DNA of 64,000 nt from contig NZ_JANKMS010000001.1 of the NCBI RefSeq assembly GCF_024649945.1, positions 992,001 to 1,056,000 on the forward strand. The letters run 5' to 3'. The notes below the pieces were generated by a model. It did not search any database and was not told where the DNA came from. It was given only the letters and a program-made list of their open reading frames with translations. How positions within the stretch are numbered: the first letter of the stretch is position 1; the number at the start of each line of letters is the position of its first letter. This document shows, piece by piece, positions 1 to 9,353 of the stretch. This DNA is from Flavobacterium panacis (lineage in GTDB: Bacteria; Bacteroidota; Bacteroidia; Flavobacteriales; Flavobacteriaceae). Both the position numbers and the translations under genes were made by a program.

Positions 1-3000
1 CCGCTGTGGAACTAGCTGCTAAAGTAGTAGACTGTCCAGCACAAAGTGCAGTACCATTTCCAGTAATAGTAGCATCTTTAAATCTGAATGATGCACCATA
101 AATATTTAATTGTCTCAAAGCAGTTACAATACCACCTAATCTTACTTGAACTCCTGTAAAATTAGCTCCTGCTGCAAAACTAGCTCTGAAACGATTTCCT
201 CCTAAAAGCTGTACATTAGCAAGCGAGTTAATCGAAACACCATCTGTATTGTCAGTAGCTCCATTGTAACTTTGTAAACTAATATAAGAAAGTGCACTAA
301 TATCTAATAAACCAGTAGGAAGTCCTAATTCAACCTCGATAATATCTCCCGCTAAACCTGCAGTCGCAAAATCAAGTTTTTGCTGTACGTAGCCTCCTAA
401 ACCAACTGGTACTGCAAGAGTTGTTGCTGTATTATTATCTCCGTCTACAGATAATGTTTCTGTTCCAGTCACGGCTCCACACAAAACACACAATAATCCA
501 TCATTTGATATGGTTTGATTATTGGCCTGTAAACAAGTCGTAATAGGCTTATTTACAATTACTGTTATAGATGTTCTTGCAGCACTTACACAGCCTGAAG
601 CATTTCTAGCTTCAATATAATAAGTTGTATTAGCTGTTAAAGCTGGTGTGGTATAATTTGTACTTGACGTAAGCAAAGTACCACCTGTTGCCGCAGTATA
701 CCAATCATAAGTAATACCTGCCACAGGATTAGAAACCTGCAAAACAACCGTTTGACCAGATTGAATTGTAACTGTTGGTGAGGTAACAGTTGGAGCAGCT
801 GGCAGTGGACTCACATTTAAATCTACTGGAGTACGTGCACTAATACAACTTCCAATAACAGCTTCTACATAATAACTTGTATTTGCAGATAAAACTGGAG
901 TTGTAAATGAAGTGCCTGTAAACACAAGATTTCCACCTGAAGCAGCATCATACCAATTGTAATCTGTTCCTGCTACTGGTGTTTGTACTGTAATAATAGA
1001 AGTTTGTCCGCTACATAAATTGGTTGGAGTTGCTACCAAACTAGGTGCAACTGGCGTAACTATTGAAACTGAAACAGGTTGTCTTTCACCATTTACACAT
1101 CCATTTCTTGTTACTTCAAGATAATATGTTGCTGCAGAATTTAACACTGGAGTTGTGTAAGCTGCTGTACTCGCCAAAAGAGTTCCTCCTGTTGGTGCAT
1201 TGTACCATGCAGCAGTTTCCCCCACAGCAAGTCCCGCTGTCAAAGTAGTAGATGTACCAGTACAAATAGAATCATTACCAGAAATTACGGCAGCTTTATA
1301 TCTATAAGAAGCTTGATAAATATCTAAACTTGTCAACACTGTTGCAAGACCTCCTAATCTCACTTCAACACGATCAAAATTGGCACCTGCAGTAACACTA
1401 GCTCTAAAACGGTTTCCTCCTAATAATTGAACATTCAATAAGTTATTAATAGAAGTTCTATCATTATTAAAAGTCGCTCCATTATATGTAGCAAGACTAA
1501 TATAACTTAGAGCTGAAACATTTAAAACACCTGCTGGTAATTCCAACTCAACATCTACAATATCTCCTGCTTTTCCAGGATTATTAAACTGTAAAGTCTG
1601 CTGTACCCAGCCGTTAATTAGACCAACTGGAACTGTCAGTCTCGCAGCTGTAGCGATATTTCCATCAACAGATAAGTCTGGATTGGTAGAACTACATAAA
1701 AGACAAAGTCCGTTAAGCAGTGTTTGCTGGCTATTAGCCTGTAAACATCCGCCTAAAGGAGTCGTGATAACATTTACCAAAACAGGAACTCTAGCCGTGC
1801 TCACACAAGCACCCGTAGCACTTTGAGTTTCCACGTAATAGGTTTTTGATGCTGTTAATATAGGTGTTGTAAACGTTGGTGTATTAGTTGCAATAGCAGT
1901 ACCTCCTGTTGCCGCTTCATACCAATTTATTGTTGCTCCTGCCTCAGAAGTAGAAGCACTTAGCGTAGCATTTTGTCCAGATTGAATGGTAACACTCTGT
2001 GTTAAAACCGTAGGTGCTGCCGGAACTGGACTAGAGACAACATTTACCTGAGTTCTCGTCGGACTGATACAAGTCCCAATTGACGCTTCTACATAATAAC
2101 TCGTTGTTCCTAGTGGAACTGTTGGAGAATATGTAGTTCCTGTTGCCAGTGAGCTTCCGCCATTTGCAGTCGAAAACCAATTATATGTTGTACCTGGTAT
2201 CGGATTTACAAGAGACAAAGTAGTCTGCTGTGTTGGCGTACTGGAACATATTGCAGTTCCTGTATTACTAACAGCTGGTGCCACCGGATTGGACACATTC
2301 AATACCACTGGAACCCTATCGTTACTTTCACATCCTCCTGCACGTGTAACGCCAATATAATAAGTTGTATTAGCTGTTAATGTAGGCGTAGTAAATGTAT
2401 TACCAGTAACCAAAGCGCTAGTAGACGTTGGAGAACTATACCAAGCCAATGAAGTACCTGCAGAAGGAACCGCAGTTAAAGTTGCTGTACTTCCTGAACA
2501 AACTGTTTGAGTTAAACCGTTATTTATTGTAGGTTTTGCAAAGTCAAGTCTGACATCGTAAATTCTAAATTCAGTAAGTGCCGTAACAGCACCGCCGAGA
2601 TTAAACTGAATTTGATTGGCTGGAGCAGTCAATGTTAATCTTATAACACCAATAGCATTACCTGGAAGTAATGACAAATTAAGTAACGGACTATTGACCG
2701 CTACACTCGAGCCTACATTGACTCCATTGAGTTTTGCCTGCAGATTTGCCGTTGACAATAATGACAAACTTAGCAAACCTGAGCCACTACCAATGTACAT
2801 TACCACCTGATCACCAGCTTGTGCTGTCTGCCCAAAGGTCATAGTTTCTTCTACCGTACACAATACCCCTACAAGGGTATTCAAAGAGGTATAAGTAGTT
2901 AAACTAGGATCATTGTCATAAGCTGCCGTTGGATTAGTCAGGGTAGCACCTACACATGCCAAACCAGCAACACTATTAGTATTAGACACTGGTCGACAAA

Positions 3001-3100
3001 AGGTTTGGGCAAAATTTTTATTACAAAGAAGTAATAAAAACAAAAGCCCTAATGATCTCTTATAACGTATGAGATCAAAAAAAGTAAAGTTTTTTTTCAT
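1..3100 (-). CDS. Large secreted Ig-like repeat protein, N-terminal part (C-terminus beyond left edge)
   Basis: The frame is open from an ATG at 3100 to the window edge, giving 1033 residues without stop or frameshift. It starts with a signal peptide (MKKNFTFF..., hydrophobic LGLLFLLLLC, then NFAQ). The rest is modular. A module of about 155 residues (core LSYISL, LLGGNRFRAS, VRLGG) occurs near residues 42-190, 447-610 and 852-1013. After the first two copies come three Ig-like units of about 80 residues with the pattern WY..ATGG..L..G..FTTP.L...TYYVE...GC. These resemble the Ig_7 (CHU_C-associated) family of Bacteroidota surface proteins, which often end in a type IX secretion signal; that end is not visible here. 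A role in adhesion or as a surface filament is inference. Confidence 0.85.
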   Translation of the reverse strand, partial: MKKNFTFFDLIRYKRSLGLLFLLLLCNKNFAQTFCRPVSNTNSVAGLACVGATLTNPTAAYDNDPSLTTYTSLNTLVGVLCTVEETMTFGQTAQAGDQVVMYIGSGSGLLSLSLLSTANLQAKLNGVNVGSSVAVNSPLLNLSLLPGNAIGVIRLTLTAPANQIQFNLGGAVTALTEFRIYDVRLDFAKPTINNGLTQTVCSGSTATLTAVPSAGTSLAWYSSPTSTSALVTGNTFTTPTLTANTTYYIGVTRAGGCESNDRVPVVLNVSNPVAPAVSNTGTAICSSTPTQQTTLSLVNPIPGTTYNWFSTANGGSSLATGTTYSPTVPLGTTSYYVEASIGTCISPTRTQVNVVSSPVPAAPTVLTQSVTIQSGQNATLSASTSEAGATINWYEAATGGTAIATNTPTFTTPILTASKTYYVETQSATGACVSTARVPVLVNVITTPLGGCLQANSQQTLLNGLCLLCSSTNPDLSVDGNIATAARLTVPVGLINGWVQQTLQFNNPGKAGDIVDVELELPAGVLNVSALSYISLATYNGATFNNDRTSINNLLNVQLLGGNRFRASVTAGANFDRVEVRLGGLATVLTSLDIYQASYRYKAAVISGNDSICTGTSTTLTAGLAVGETAAWYNAPTGGTLLASTAAYTTPVLNSAATYYLEVTRNGCVNGERQPVSVSIVTPVAPSLVATPTNLCSGQTSIITVQTPVAGTDYNWYDAASGGNLVFTGTSFTTPVLSANTSYYVEAVIGSCISARTPVDLNVSPLPAAPTVTSPTVTIQSGQTVVLQVSNPVAGITYDWYTAATGGTLLTSSTNYTTPALTANTTYYIEARNASGCVSAARTSITVIVNKPITTCLQANNQTISNDGLLCVLCGAVTGTETLSVDGDNNTATTLAVPVGLGGYVQQKLDFATAGLAGDIIEVELGLPTGLLDISALSYISLQSYNGATDNTDGVSINSLANVQLLGGNRFRASFAAGANFTGVQVRLGGIVTALRQLNIYGASFRFKDATITGNGTALCAGQSTTLAASSTA

Positions 3101-4170
3101 AATTTGGAAGATTAGAAAATGGACAATAAAACACCTCTCGCAATAGGTGCAAGCACCTACGCAATTAAACAATCAATTAAAAATCAAATAGTTAAAACAC
3201 AATTCAAAGACTTATGAATAAGCCTAAAAACTAAGTTTCAGAAAAAAATTATGTTGAATTCGGTATACCGAAATATACCTTAGAACAGATCTTATCTACG
3301 TGAGATAAAAAACGTTCCGTCTTTTGTAAGGAAAAATGATTGTAGTCATTTTTCTTCGAGGAGTGATTTGTAGCAGGTCTAATTTTCATAATGAAAATTT
3401 TTAGTTAAGTAGAATTGGGGAATTCTCTTTATATAATTTGATCCATCATCTAAAAGAAAGTTGATTACTCTTTCTTAAAAATTCTCAAGAATAATTCTTA
3501 AAATCTGGACTCATTTATATCAGCACAAATAATTTTGCTGATCTTCATAAATTCTCCGACCGGGATTTATAAAAAACAGAAAATTTAAAAATAAATATTT
3601 GGATAAAAAAACAACTTTAGAAATTGAATAACGATTATGCCCTCCATTAAGATGAAGTAAACTTAATAGAATAAGAAATAAAGCTAAAATAAAATAAACA
3701 ACTAAAGTAAAATTGGTGAAGAAAGTAATTGTCAATTCCATACGCCAGATTTATTAGATTATAATTTTGTTTTGGGAAAAAGTACAAAGCAAAACTTTGT
3801 TTAACTTTTGTATTCTAAAATTAGAAAAAACAAAAAAACAAAACAAGCATAAAATTCTTATAATTTAGTTCAAAAACATAAAATAGATTTTTAACAACCC
3901 TTGAAAACATCAGAAAAAACGGCAGTTTTAACAAAATTGTATTATAAAAATTTTCTTAAATAAAAATTAAACAAAAAATGTTAAATATTAAAAAAGAAAG
4001 TAATAACTTACAATAAAGCAAATTTTATCGACAAAACTATCCGTAATTCAGACCAAATACATCAAAAATTAAATACTGCGTCAGAATTTGTGAAAAGATT
4101 AGAAAATTCAGAAAAAACACGTATAAACACCTAGAAAGAAATCACAATAAGATTAAACAAAAGTTAAAAA
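3101..4170. other. Gene-poor gap of about 1.1 kb with several dyads
   Basis: This very AT-rich stretch separates the Ig-repeat gene from DUF6495. I see no convincing gene; a 73-codon minus-strand frame at 3520-3741 could be a one-helix peptide but its composition follows the AT-rich background. It contains three clear dyads: a 6-bp stem TTATCT/AGATAA near 3291-3307, a 9-bp stem at 3331-3354, and a 9-bp near-perfect palindrome at 3381-3399. The dyads lie 180-300 bp upstream of the Ig-repeat start and may form the leader or control region of that gene. Confidence 0.5.
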
Positions 4171-4172
4171 CA

Positions 4173-4213
4173 TAAAAAAAAGGCAAACAATTATATATCA
4201 ACTGTTTGCCTTT
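4173..4213 (-). terminator. Rho-independent terminator of DUF6495 gene
   Basis: An 11-bp perfect stem (4179-4189 with 4203-4213, AAAGGCAAACA/TGTTTGCCTTT) is followed on the minus strand by a run of T (4173-4180). It lies 22 bp after the stop codon of the minus-strand gene at 4235. Confidence 0.85.
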
Positions 4214-4234
4214 GTAAAATGTATTTTTGTCTAA

Positions 4235-4708
4235 TTACGACTCGATAATCGTATTAATTTGATTAAACAGCTGCCCATCGCTCAAAAAAGCTCCCTGTTT
4301 TATCAATTCGAAGATCGAAGAATTACGTTCATCTGTAAACACCTTCTTGCCTACTTTCATTTCAATATTATCTGTAAACATATTATCACTTAACCATTGA
4401 AGTCCTTCTTTACTTAAAAAATCAGTTTCAGGAGAAAGAGATTTTAAAACAATAGATTTTATGTAGGTATCAAAACATTGGAACAAAAAGATATGATTTT
4501 TAGAAAAATGTTCTAAATACTCTGCTCTCGACAATACCCCTTCCCAAATTAAATCTGAGAAAACATCCAGCTCTTGTTCTGCAACTTCTGGTTTATTTGC
4601 CTTAAGTTCTTCCCATTCTTTTCTATCAATGGTTTGCGTCGCCAAAAAGCTTGCAAATTCGGCATGTAATTCATCAAACTGCTCTTTTGTTAGTCTTGCG
4701 TATTTCAT
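4235..4708 (-). CDS. DUF6495 family protein
   Basis: A 157-residue soluble, acidic protein starting MKYARLTKEQFDELHAEF. The central segment KPEVAEQELDVFSDLIWEG and the overall length fit the DUF6495 family as I remember it from Flavobacteriia; no catalytic motif is evident and no signal peptide or membrane segment is present. It follows rplI on the same strand after 133 bp and a hairpin at 4793-4820, so it is either read through from the ribosomal operon or has its own weak promoter. I see no TAnnTTTG box directly upstream. It has its own strong terminator. Function unknown; the family name is given from memory and with moderate certainty. Confidence 0.75.
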   Translation of the reverse strand: MKYARLTKEQFDELHAEFASFLATQTIDRKEWEELKANKPEVAEQELDVFSDLIWEGVLSRAEYLEHFSKNHIFLFQCFDTYIKSIVLKSLSPETDFLSKEGLQWLSDNMFTDNIEMKVGKKVFTDERNSSIFELIKQGAFLSDGQLFNQINTIIES

Positions 4709-4792
4709 TTTATTTTAAGCTTTAAATCTAAGCCATTAAACGTAAGTAAAAACAGCTCAAATAATTTATATCATTAAAATTCATTAAACAAA

Positions 4793-4820
4793 AAAAATCC
4801 CGATTTACATCGGGATTTTT
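4793..4820 (-). terminator. Terminator after rplI
   Basis: A 12-bp perfect stem (4793-4804 with 4809-4820) with a 4-base loop, GC-rich in the middle (TCCCGAT) and followed by T residues on the minus strand. It lies 21 bp after the rplI stop and ends the ribosomal operon, at least in part. Confidence 0.85.
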
Positions 4821-4841
4821 AATATTCTCTACTTCAAATTA

Positions 4842-5282
4842 TTACTTTTCAGCAACAATTTCGTATGGTAATTCAACGATTACATCTCTGTGTAAACGAA
4901 CTGTAGCATTGTATTTTCCTAAACGTTTTACAACACCGCTAGTGATGAATTTTCTATCGATAGCGTTACCAGATTTCTCTAAAGCTTCAGCGATATCGAT
5001 GTTAGTGATAGAACCAAAAAGTTTCTCTCCACCAGCTTTTGCAGTAAGTTTAATTTCAAGAGATTTTAAAGTTTCAGCTAATGCTTTAGCATCAGCAACA
5101 ACTTTAGCTTCTTTGTGTGCTCTTTGTTTTAGGTTTTCAGCTAAAACTTTTTTAGCAGAAGGAGTAGCTAAAGTAGCAAATCCTTGAGGAATTAAAAAGT
5201 TACGACCGTAACCAGGTTTTACAGATACTACATCATCTTTAAATCCTAGGTTTTGTACGTCTTGTTTTAAAATAAGTTCCAT
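4842..5282 (-). CDS. rplI: 50S ribosomal protein L9
   Basis: 146 residues, the usual length. The N-terminal domain starts MELILKQDVQNLGFKDD and carries the L9 signature around residues 11-36 (VVSVKPGYGRNFLIPQGFA). A long connecting helix rich in Ala, Lys and Glu follows (about residues 45-80), then the C-terminal rRNA-binding domain with GGEKLFGSIT. L9 binds 23S rRNA near the L1 stalk and supports reading-frame maintenance. It is the third gene of rpsF-rpsR-rplI, 67 bp downstream of rpsR. A hairpin with T-run at 4793-4820 ends the operon. Confidence 0.98.
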   Translation of the reverse strand: MELILKQDVQNLGFKDDVVSVKPGYGRNFLIPQGFATLATPSAKKVLAENLKQRAHKEAKVVADAKALAETLKSLEIKLTAKAGGEKLFGSITNIDIAEALEKSGNAIDRKFITSGVVKRLGKYNATVRLHRDVIVELPYEIVAEK

Positions 5283-5349
5283 GTTGTTGTCCTTAAATTT
5301 TAGAAGTTAGGTTCTGTATAACAGAAACCAGCGACTAGAGTTTTTTTAA

Positions 5350-5646
5350 TTATTTTAATAAATCGGCCACGTATGGCATTAAAGCTAAGTGACGAGCTCT
5401 TTTTACAGCTACAGAAACTTTTCTTTGGTATTTTAATGAAGTTCCAGTTAAACGACGAGGAAGAATTTTTCCTTGCTCGTTAACGAATTTCAATAAGAAA
5501 TCAGCATCTTTATAATCGATGTATTTGATTCCTGATTTTTTGAAACGGCAATACTTTTTAGTTTTGTTAGTTTCAATGTTTAAAGGCGTTAAATATCTGA
5601 TATCTCCGTCTTTTTTTCCTTTTGCAGATTGTTCGATTGTAGACAT
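5350..5646 (-). CDS. rpsR: 30S ribosomal protein S18
   Basis: 98 residues. The S18 core is clear: KKYCRFKK near residues 30-37, [21 protein letters not shown] in the middle and [15 protein letters not shown] near the C-terminus. It forms a heterodimer with S6 on the small-subunit platform. In Flavobacterium johnsoniae, published structural work shows that S18, S6 and S21 build the pocket that sequesters the 16S anti-Shine-Dalgarno tail, which fits the lack of Shine-Dalgarno motifs before genes here. It is separated from rpsF by only 5 bp, so the two are co-translated. Confidence 0.98.
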
Positions 5647-5651
5647 AATAA

Positions 5652-5993
5652 TTACGCTTTAGTAGATTTTAATTTTGCTCTTCTTCTCTCAGCCCATGAA
5701 ATAGCATGTTTATCTAAACTTACAGTTAAGAAACGCATAACTCTTTCATCACGTCTGAATTCAGTTTCAAAAGCTAAAAGAACTTCTCCAGCTACTTTGA
5801 ATTCGAATAAATGGTAAAAACCACTTTTTTTGTTTTGGATTTCGTAAGCCATTTTTTTAAGACCCCAATCCTCTTTCGATACCATTTCAGCTCCTCTACT
5901 AGTAAGAAATTCTTCAAATTTCGTTACTGTTTCCTTCACCTGAACCTCAGATAAAACGGGATTTAAAATGAAAACAGTTTCATAATGATTCAT
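5652..5993 (-). CDS. rpsF: 30S ribosomal protein S6
   Basis: 113 residues with the S6 fold start [16 protein letters not shown], the central [25 protein letters not shown] strand segment and the DERVMRFLT strand. It is the first gene of rpsF-rpsR-rplI. A canonical Bacteroidota promoter lies directly upstream (6025-6054), giving a leader of about 25 nt. S6:S18 autoregulation through a leader RNA motif is known in many bacteria; with such a short leader I cannot see that motif here. S6 contributes to the anti-Shine-Dalgarno-sequestering platform pocket of Bacteroidota ribosomes. Confidence 0.98.
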   Translation of the reverse strand: MNHYETVFILNPVLSEVQVKETVTKFEEFLTSRGAEMVSKEDWGLKKMAYEIQNKKSGFYHLFEFKVAGEVLLAFETEFRRDERVMRFLTVSLDKHAISWAERRRAKLKSTKA

Positions 5994-6024
5994 AAATAAA
6001 AAATTTATTTGTTAAAATTGGGTG

Positions 6025-6054
6025 CAAAAGTAATCATAATATTTAAACTTACAA
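6025..6054 (-). promoter_or_regulatory. Primary-sigma promoter of rpsF operon
   Basis: Read on the minus strand it has TTG (6052-6054), a 19-bp spacer and TACTTTTG (6025-6032), an exact match to the Bacteroidota consensus TTG-N19-TAnnTTTG. The predicted start of transcription is near 6018, about 25 nt before the rpsF ATG. Confidence 0.85.
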
Positions 6055-6170
6055 CACTTTTTTTGTTTTATTCGTCATAATGCAAAAAATATGCGCTGAT
6101 CTTAGTTTCTTTTCCAAAAAAACAATACATTTACTACTGCTATCCTGAATTTATTCTAAATTGAAATGTT

Positions 6171-6869
6171 ATGAAACTAAATTGTGTTGTTGTAGATGAT
6201 AGTTCTATACAAAGGACAATTATTGCCAAATTGGTTAATAATCACCCAGGCTTGCATTTAATTGGTGACTTTTCTAATGCAATTGAAGCAAAAAGTTGTA
6301 TCTCTTTAAATAATATTGATTTAATATTTCTTGATATAGAAATGCCTGTAATTAATGGTTTTGACTTCCTTGACGGATTAAAATCGAAACCGCAAATTAT
6401 TTTTATCACTTCTAAAGCCGAATACGCTTTAAAAGCTTTTGATTATGATGCCACTGATTATCTGCAAAAACCCATCGCAGTAGATCGTTTTAATGCTTCT
6501 GTAAAAAGAGCAATTGATATGCATTTACTGAAAAAAGATGTTAAAGAAGAAGAAGGTGAACACATCTTCATAAAAAGTAATTTGAAAAAACTTAAAATCT
6601 TCACTTCTAAAATAAAATGGATTGAAGCTTTCGGAGATTATGTTAGAGTCGTTACCGAAGATGACAGTAATCTGGTTCTTTCGACTATGAAATCTTTTGA
6701 AAATGATTTATCAAAAGACAAATTCATCCGCGTGCACAAATCGTACATTATTAATATAGATAAGGTAGAACGTTTTAATAGTAAATTTGCTGAAATTGGT
6801 ATTACAAAAATACCTCTAAGCCGTAACAAAAAAGAAGATTTGGTAAAAGCACTTTCTACTCCTTCTTAA
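6171..6869 (+). CDS. LytTR-family response regulator
   Basis: 232 residues. A receiver domain (1-120) has the acidic pair D9/D10, phospho-acceptor D55 in FLDIEMP, T80 and K100 (LQKP). A LytTR DNA-binding domain follows (about 128-225) with FIKS near its start and FIRVHKSYIIN and IPLSRNKK at the end. It should be phosphorylated by a LytS/YpdA-type or other histidine kinase and bind DNA as a dimer. No kinase is encoded nearby, so it is an orphan regulator in this window. It is divergent from rpsF and convergent with priA, whose stop is only 8 bp away. Target genes cannot be inferred. Confidence 0.92.
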   Translation: MKLNCVVVDDSSIQRTIIAKLVNNHPGLHLIGDFSNAIEAKSCISLNNIDLIFLDIEMPVINGFDFLDGLKSKPQIIFITSKAEYALKAFDYDATDYLQKPIAVDRFNASVKRAIDMHLLKKDVKEEEGEHIFIKSNLKKLKIFTSKIKWIEAFGDYVRVVTEDDSNLVLSTMKSFENDLSKDKFIRVHKSYIINIDKVERFNSKFAEIGITKIPLSRNKKEDLVKALSTPS

Positions 6870-6876
6870 TTTACGA

Positions 6877-9327
6877 TTAATAAAAATCTACGTTTACTAC
6901 AACTTTTATAGCTCTGTATTGAGCAACAGCTTCAAAACTATTCAGCATTTTCTGAATAGTTTTTTTTGTGTTTCCTAAATGCAGATTATGCGGAATCTTA
7001 ATCAAGATAGTTCTAATATATTCATTTCGAATTCTACTTATTGCAGGCTCTTCAGGACCTAAAACAGGAATACCCAGATTTTGACTCAAAACCTGATACA
7101 ACCACATTGAACCTTCTTTTAGCTTATCATATTCTTTATGCTTCAAAGTCAGTTTTATAATTCTAAAATAAGGAGGATACCTATATATTTGTCTGTCGTA
7201 TAATTGCTCCTTATACATACCTATATAATTATGGTCTGTAACCTGCTGAATTGTATTATGATTTGGATTATACGTTTGAATAACAACTTTTCCTTGCTTT
7301 TCAGATCTTCCAGCTCTCCCTGCAACTTGTGTCATCATTTGAAAACTACGTTCAAAAGCTCTAAAATCGGGATGATGCAGCATATTATCTGCATTCATAA
7401 TTCCGACCAAACTTACATTATCAAAATCCAAACCTTTGGCAAGCATCTGTGTTCCGACTAAAATATCAATTTCACGATTCTTAAAAGTGTCAATAATTTT
7501 TTCAAAGCCAAATTTACCTCGTGTAGTATCCTGATCCATTCTTCCAATTTTCGCTTTCGGAAAAATAGACGACAGTTCCTGTTCGATCTGCTCTGTACCG
7601 AATCCTTTTGTTGTTAAATCAATACTAGAACAGCTATGACAATTGGTAGGCTTTGCAATAGAATATCCGCAATAATGACAACGTAACTGATTTTTGTGTT
7701 TATGATACGTCAAACTCACATCACATTGTTGGCAATGCGGAACATGTCCGCAAGTCAAACATTCTATAACGGGAGAATATCCTCTTCTGTTTTGAAACAA
7801 AATCACTTGTTCTCCAACTGACAAAGCCTCTGCAATTTCTTCAATCAAAAGATCGCTGAAATGCCCCGTCATTCTTTTTCTGAAATACTTATCTTTTAGA
7901 TCCACCAAAATGATTTCAGGAAGTCGAACATTTTTATAACGTTCCGAAAGTGTAACTAATCCATATTTATCATTTTTAGTATTAAAATAAGTTTCAATAC
8001 TTGGAGTTGCAGACCCCAATAACACTTTTGCATTATGAAAATTAGCCAAAACTATTGCCGCATCTCTGGCATGATATCTTGGCGCAGGATCTGTTTGCTT
8101 AAAGGTTTGCTCGTGTTCTTCATCAACAACCAACAAACCCAAATCATTAAAAGGCAAAAACAAAGCCGACCTTGCTCCTATTACAATTTGTGCTTTTGGA
8201 GAGTTTTCGAGCGTTTGTTTCCAAACTTCTACTCTTTCATTATTACTATATTTAGAATGAAAAACAGCTACTTTATCTCCAAAGTGAAGTCGCAAACGAG
8301 AAACCAATTGTGTTGTAAGTGCAATTTCGGGAAGCAAATACAAAACCTGTTTTCCAGTTTGCAAATATTCTTCAATTAACTTTATATAAATCTCAGTTTT
8401 TCCGCTTGAAGTAACACCATGAAGCAGGCAAACTTCTTTCTCTTTCAAACTTTCCTTTATTTCTGTAAACGCTCTGTCTTGTGCTTCACTTAACTGTAAT
8501 TCTTTTTCAGACTTTTCACCGTTAAACGAAACACGATCGTGTTGTATGTAATATTCTTCAAAAATTTCTTTTTCAATTAAAGCTTTTACAACTGCGGAAG
8601 TTGAACCAGACACCTCAACTAATTTTTTTACAGTAACAGGCTTTTTTTCTGATGCATTAACCTGAAAATATGCCATAACAATTTCTTTCTGCTTATTGGC
8701 ATTTTTTAAAGTTTCGAGCAATTCTGCCAGACCATTATCCGATTCGTATTTCGAATGCAATTTCACATACCGAACCAACTTTGGTTTGTAAGTTTCTTTA
8801 ATTTCTTCTTCCAGAAATATAATATCTTTTGCTATTAATTTCTGAAGAACAGGAAGTATGTTTTTTTTATTTAAAATCGAAGCGATTTCTTGAACCTTCA
8901 ATGAACTCTGATGTTGTAAAGCCTCGTAAATCAGAAATTCATCATCTGAAAGCTCAGAATCATTTACCAAAACATCTGGTTTGTGAGAAACGACCGTTTC
9001 ACTTTCCAACAATAATCCGCTCGGAAAAGCACCACGATACACATCACCAATACCACACATATAATAATTAGCTACCCAAAGCCAGTGCTTAATCTGTATT
9101 TCGGTTGCGATTGGTTTTTCATCTAAAATTTGATGTATTTCTTTAGCTTCGTATAATGTTGGCGCATTTTCATGCACATCTAACACAAGCGCTGTATATA
9201 TTTTACTTTTACCGAAAGGTACAGCGACACGCATTCCTTTTTTTATAAAATGGAATTCTGCCTCAGAAACACGATAGGTAAAGGTTTTTGCTAAAGAAAG
9301 CGGTAAAATAACTTCGATAAAAAACAT
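6877..9327 (-). CDS. priA: Primosomal protein N' (replication restart helicase PriA)
   Basis: 816 residues. The N-terminal 3'-DNA-binding domain (MFFIEVILPLSL...FTYRV) is followed by the helicase core with Walker A GVTSSGKT (304-311), the DEEH box (402-405) and GSATPS (438-443). A zinc-binding insertion has eight cysteines (523, 526, 532, 535, 550, 553, 563, 566). The GRAGR-type helicase motif VI (MTQVAGRAGR) is present. PriA reloads the replisome at stalled forks and D-loops. The likely promoter (9346-9353) overlaps the end of the beta-lactamase gene upstream, so priA can be expressed independently of that operon. Confidence 0.97.
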   Translation of the reverse strand: MFFIEVILPLSLAKTFTYRVSEAEFHFIKKGMRVAVPFGKSKIYTALVLDVHENAPTLYEAKEIHQILDEKPIATEIQIKHWLWVANYYMCGIGDVYRGAFPSGLLLESETVVSHKPDVLVNDSELSDDEFLIYEALQHQSSLKVQEIASILNKKNILPVLQKLIAKDIIFLEEEIKETYKPKLVRYVKLHSKYESDNGLAELLETLKNANKQKEIVMAYFQVNASEKKPVTVKKLVEVSGSTSAVVKALIEKEIFEEYYIQHDRVSFNGEKSEKELQLSEAQDRAFTEIKESLKEKEVCLLHGVTSSGKTEIYIKLIEEYLQTGKQVLYLLPEIALTTQLVSRLRLHFGDKVAVFHSKYSNNERVEVWKQTLENSPKAQIVIGARSALFLPFNDLGLLVVDEEHEQTFKQTDPAPRYHARDAAIVLANFHNAKVLLGSATPSIETYFNTKNDKYGLVTLSERYKNVRLPEIILVDLKDKYFRKRMTGHFSDLLIEEIAEALSVGEQVILFQNRRGYSPVIECLTCGHVPHCQQCDVSLTYHKHKNQLRCHYCGYSIAKPTNCHSCSSIDLTTKGFGTEQIEQELSSIFPKAKIGRMDQDTTRGKFGFEKIIDTFKNREIDILVGTQMLAKGLDFDNVSLVGIMNADNMLHHPDFRAFERSFQMMTQVAGRAGRSEKQGKVVIQTYNPNHNTIQQVTDHNYIGMYKEQLYDRQIYRYPPYFRIIKLTLKHKEYDKLKEGSMWLYQVLSQNLGIPVLGPEEPAISRIRNEYIRTILIKIPHNLHLGNTKKTIQKMLNSFEAVAQYRAIKVVVNVDFY

Positions 9328-9345
9328 GTACTATATATATGAATG

Positions 9346-9353
9346 CAAAGTTA
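9346..9353 (-). promoter_or_regulatory. Probable -7 box of priA
   Basis: TAACTTTG on the minus strand matches TAnnTTTG. It lies 18 bp before the priA ATG and overlaps the stop codon of the upstream beta-lactamase gene. No TTG is found at the ideal distance, so it is a partial promoter. Confidence 0.5.

Noticed and set aside
1063..2810. Short plus-strand frames (1063-1248, 2616-2810)
   Set aside because: They lie antisense to the Ig-repeat gene, which has a continuous 1033-codon frame with signal peptide and clear domain repeats.
3520..3741. 73-codon minus-strand frame with one hydrophobic stretch
   Set aside because: Composition reflects the AT-rich gap; no promoter, no recognisable family; kept only as a note in the gap entry.
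4909..5187. 92-codon plus-strand frame
   Set aside because: Exact antisense of rplI.
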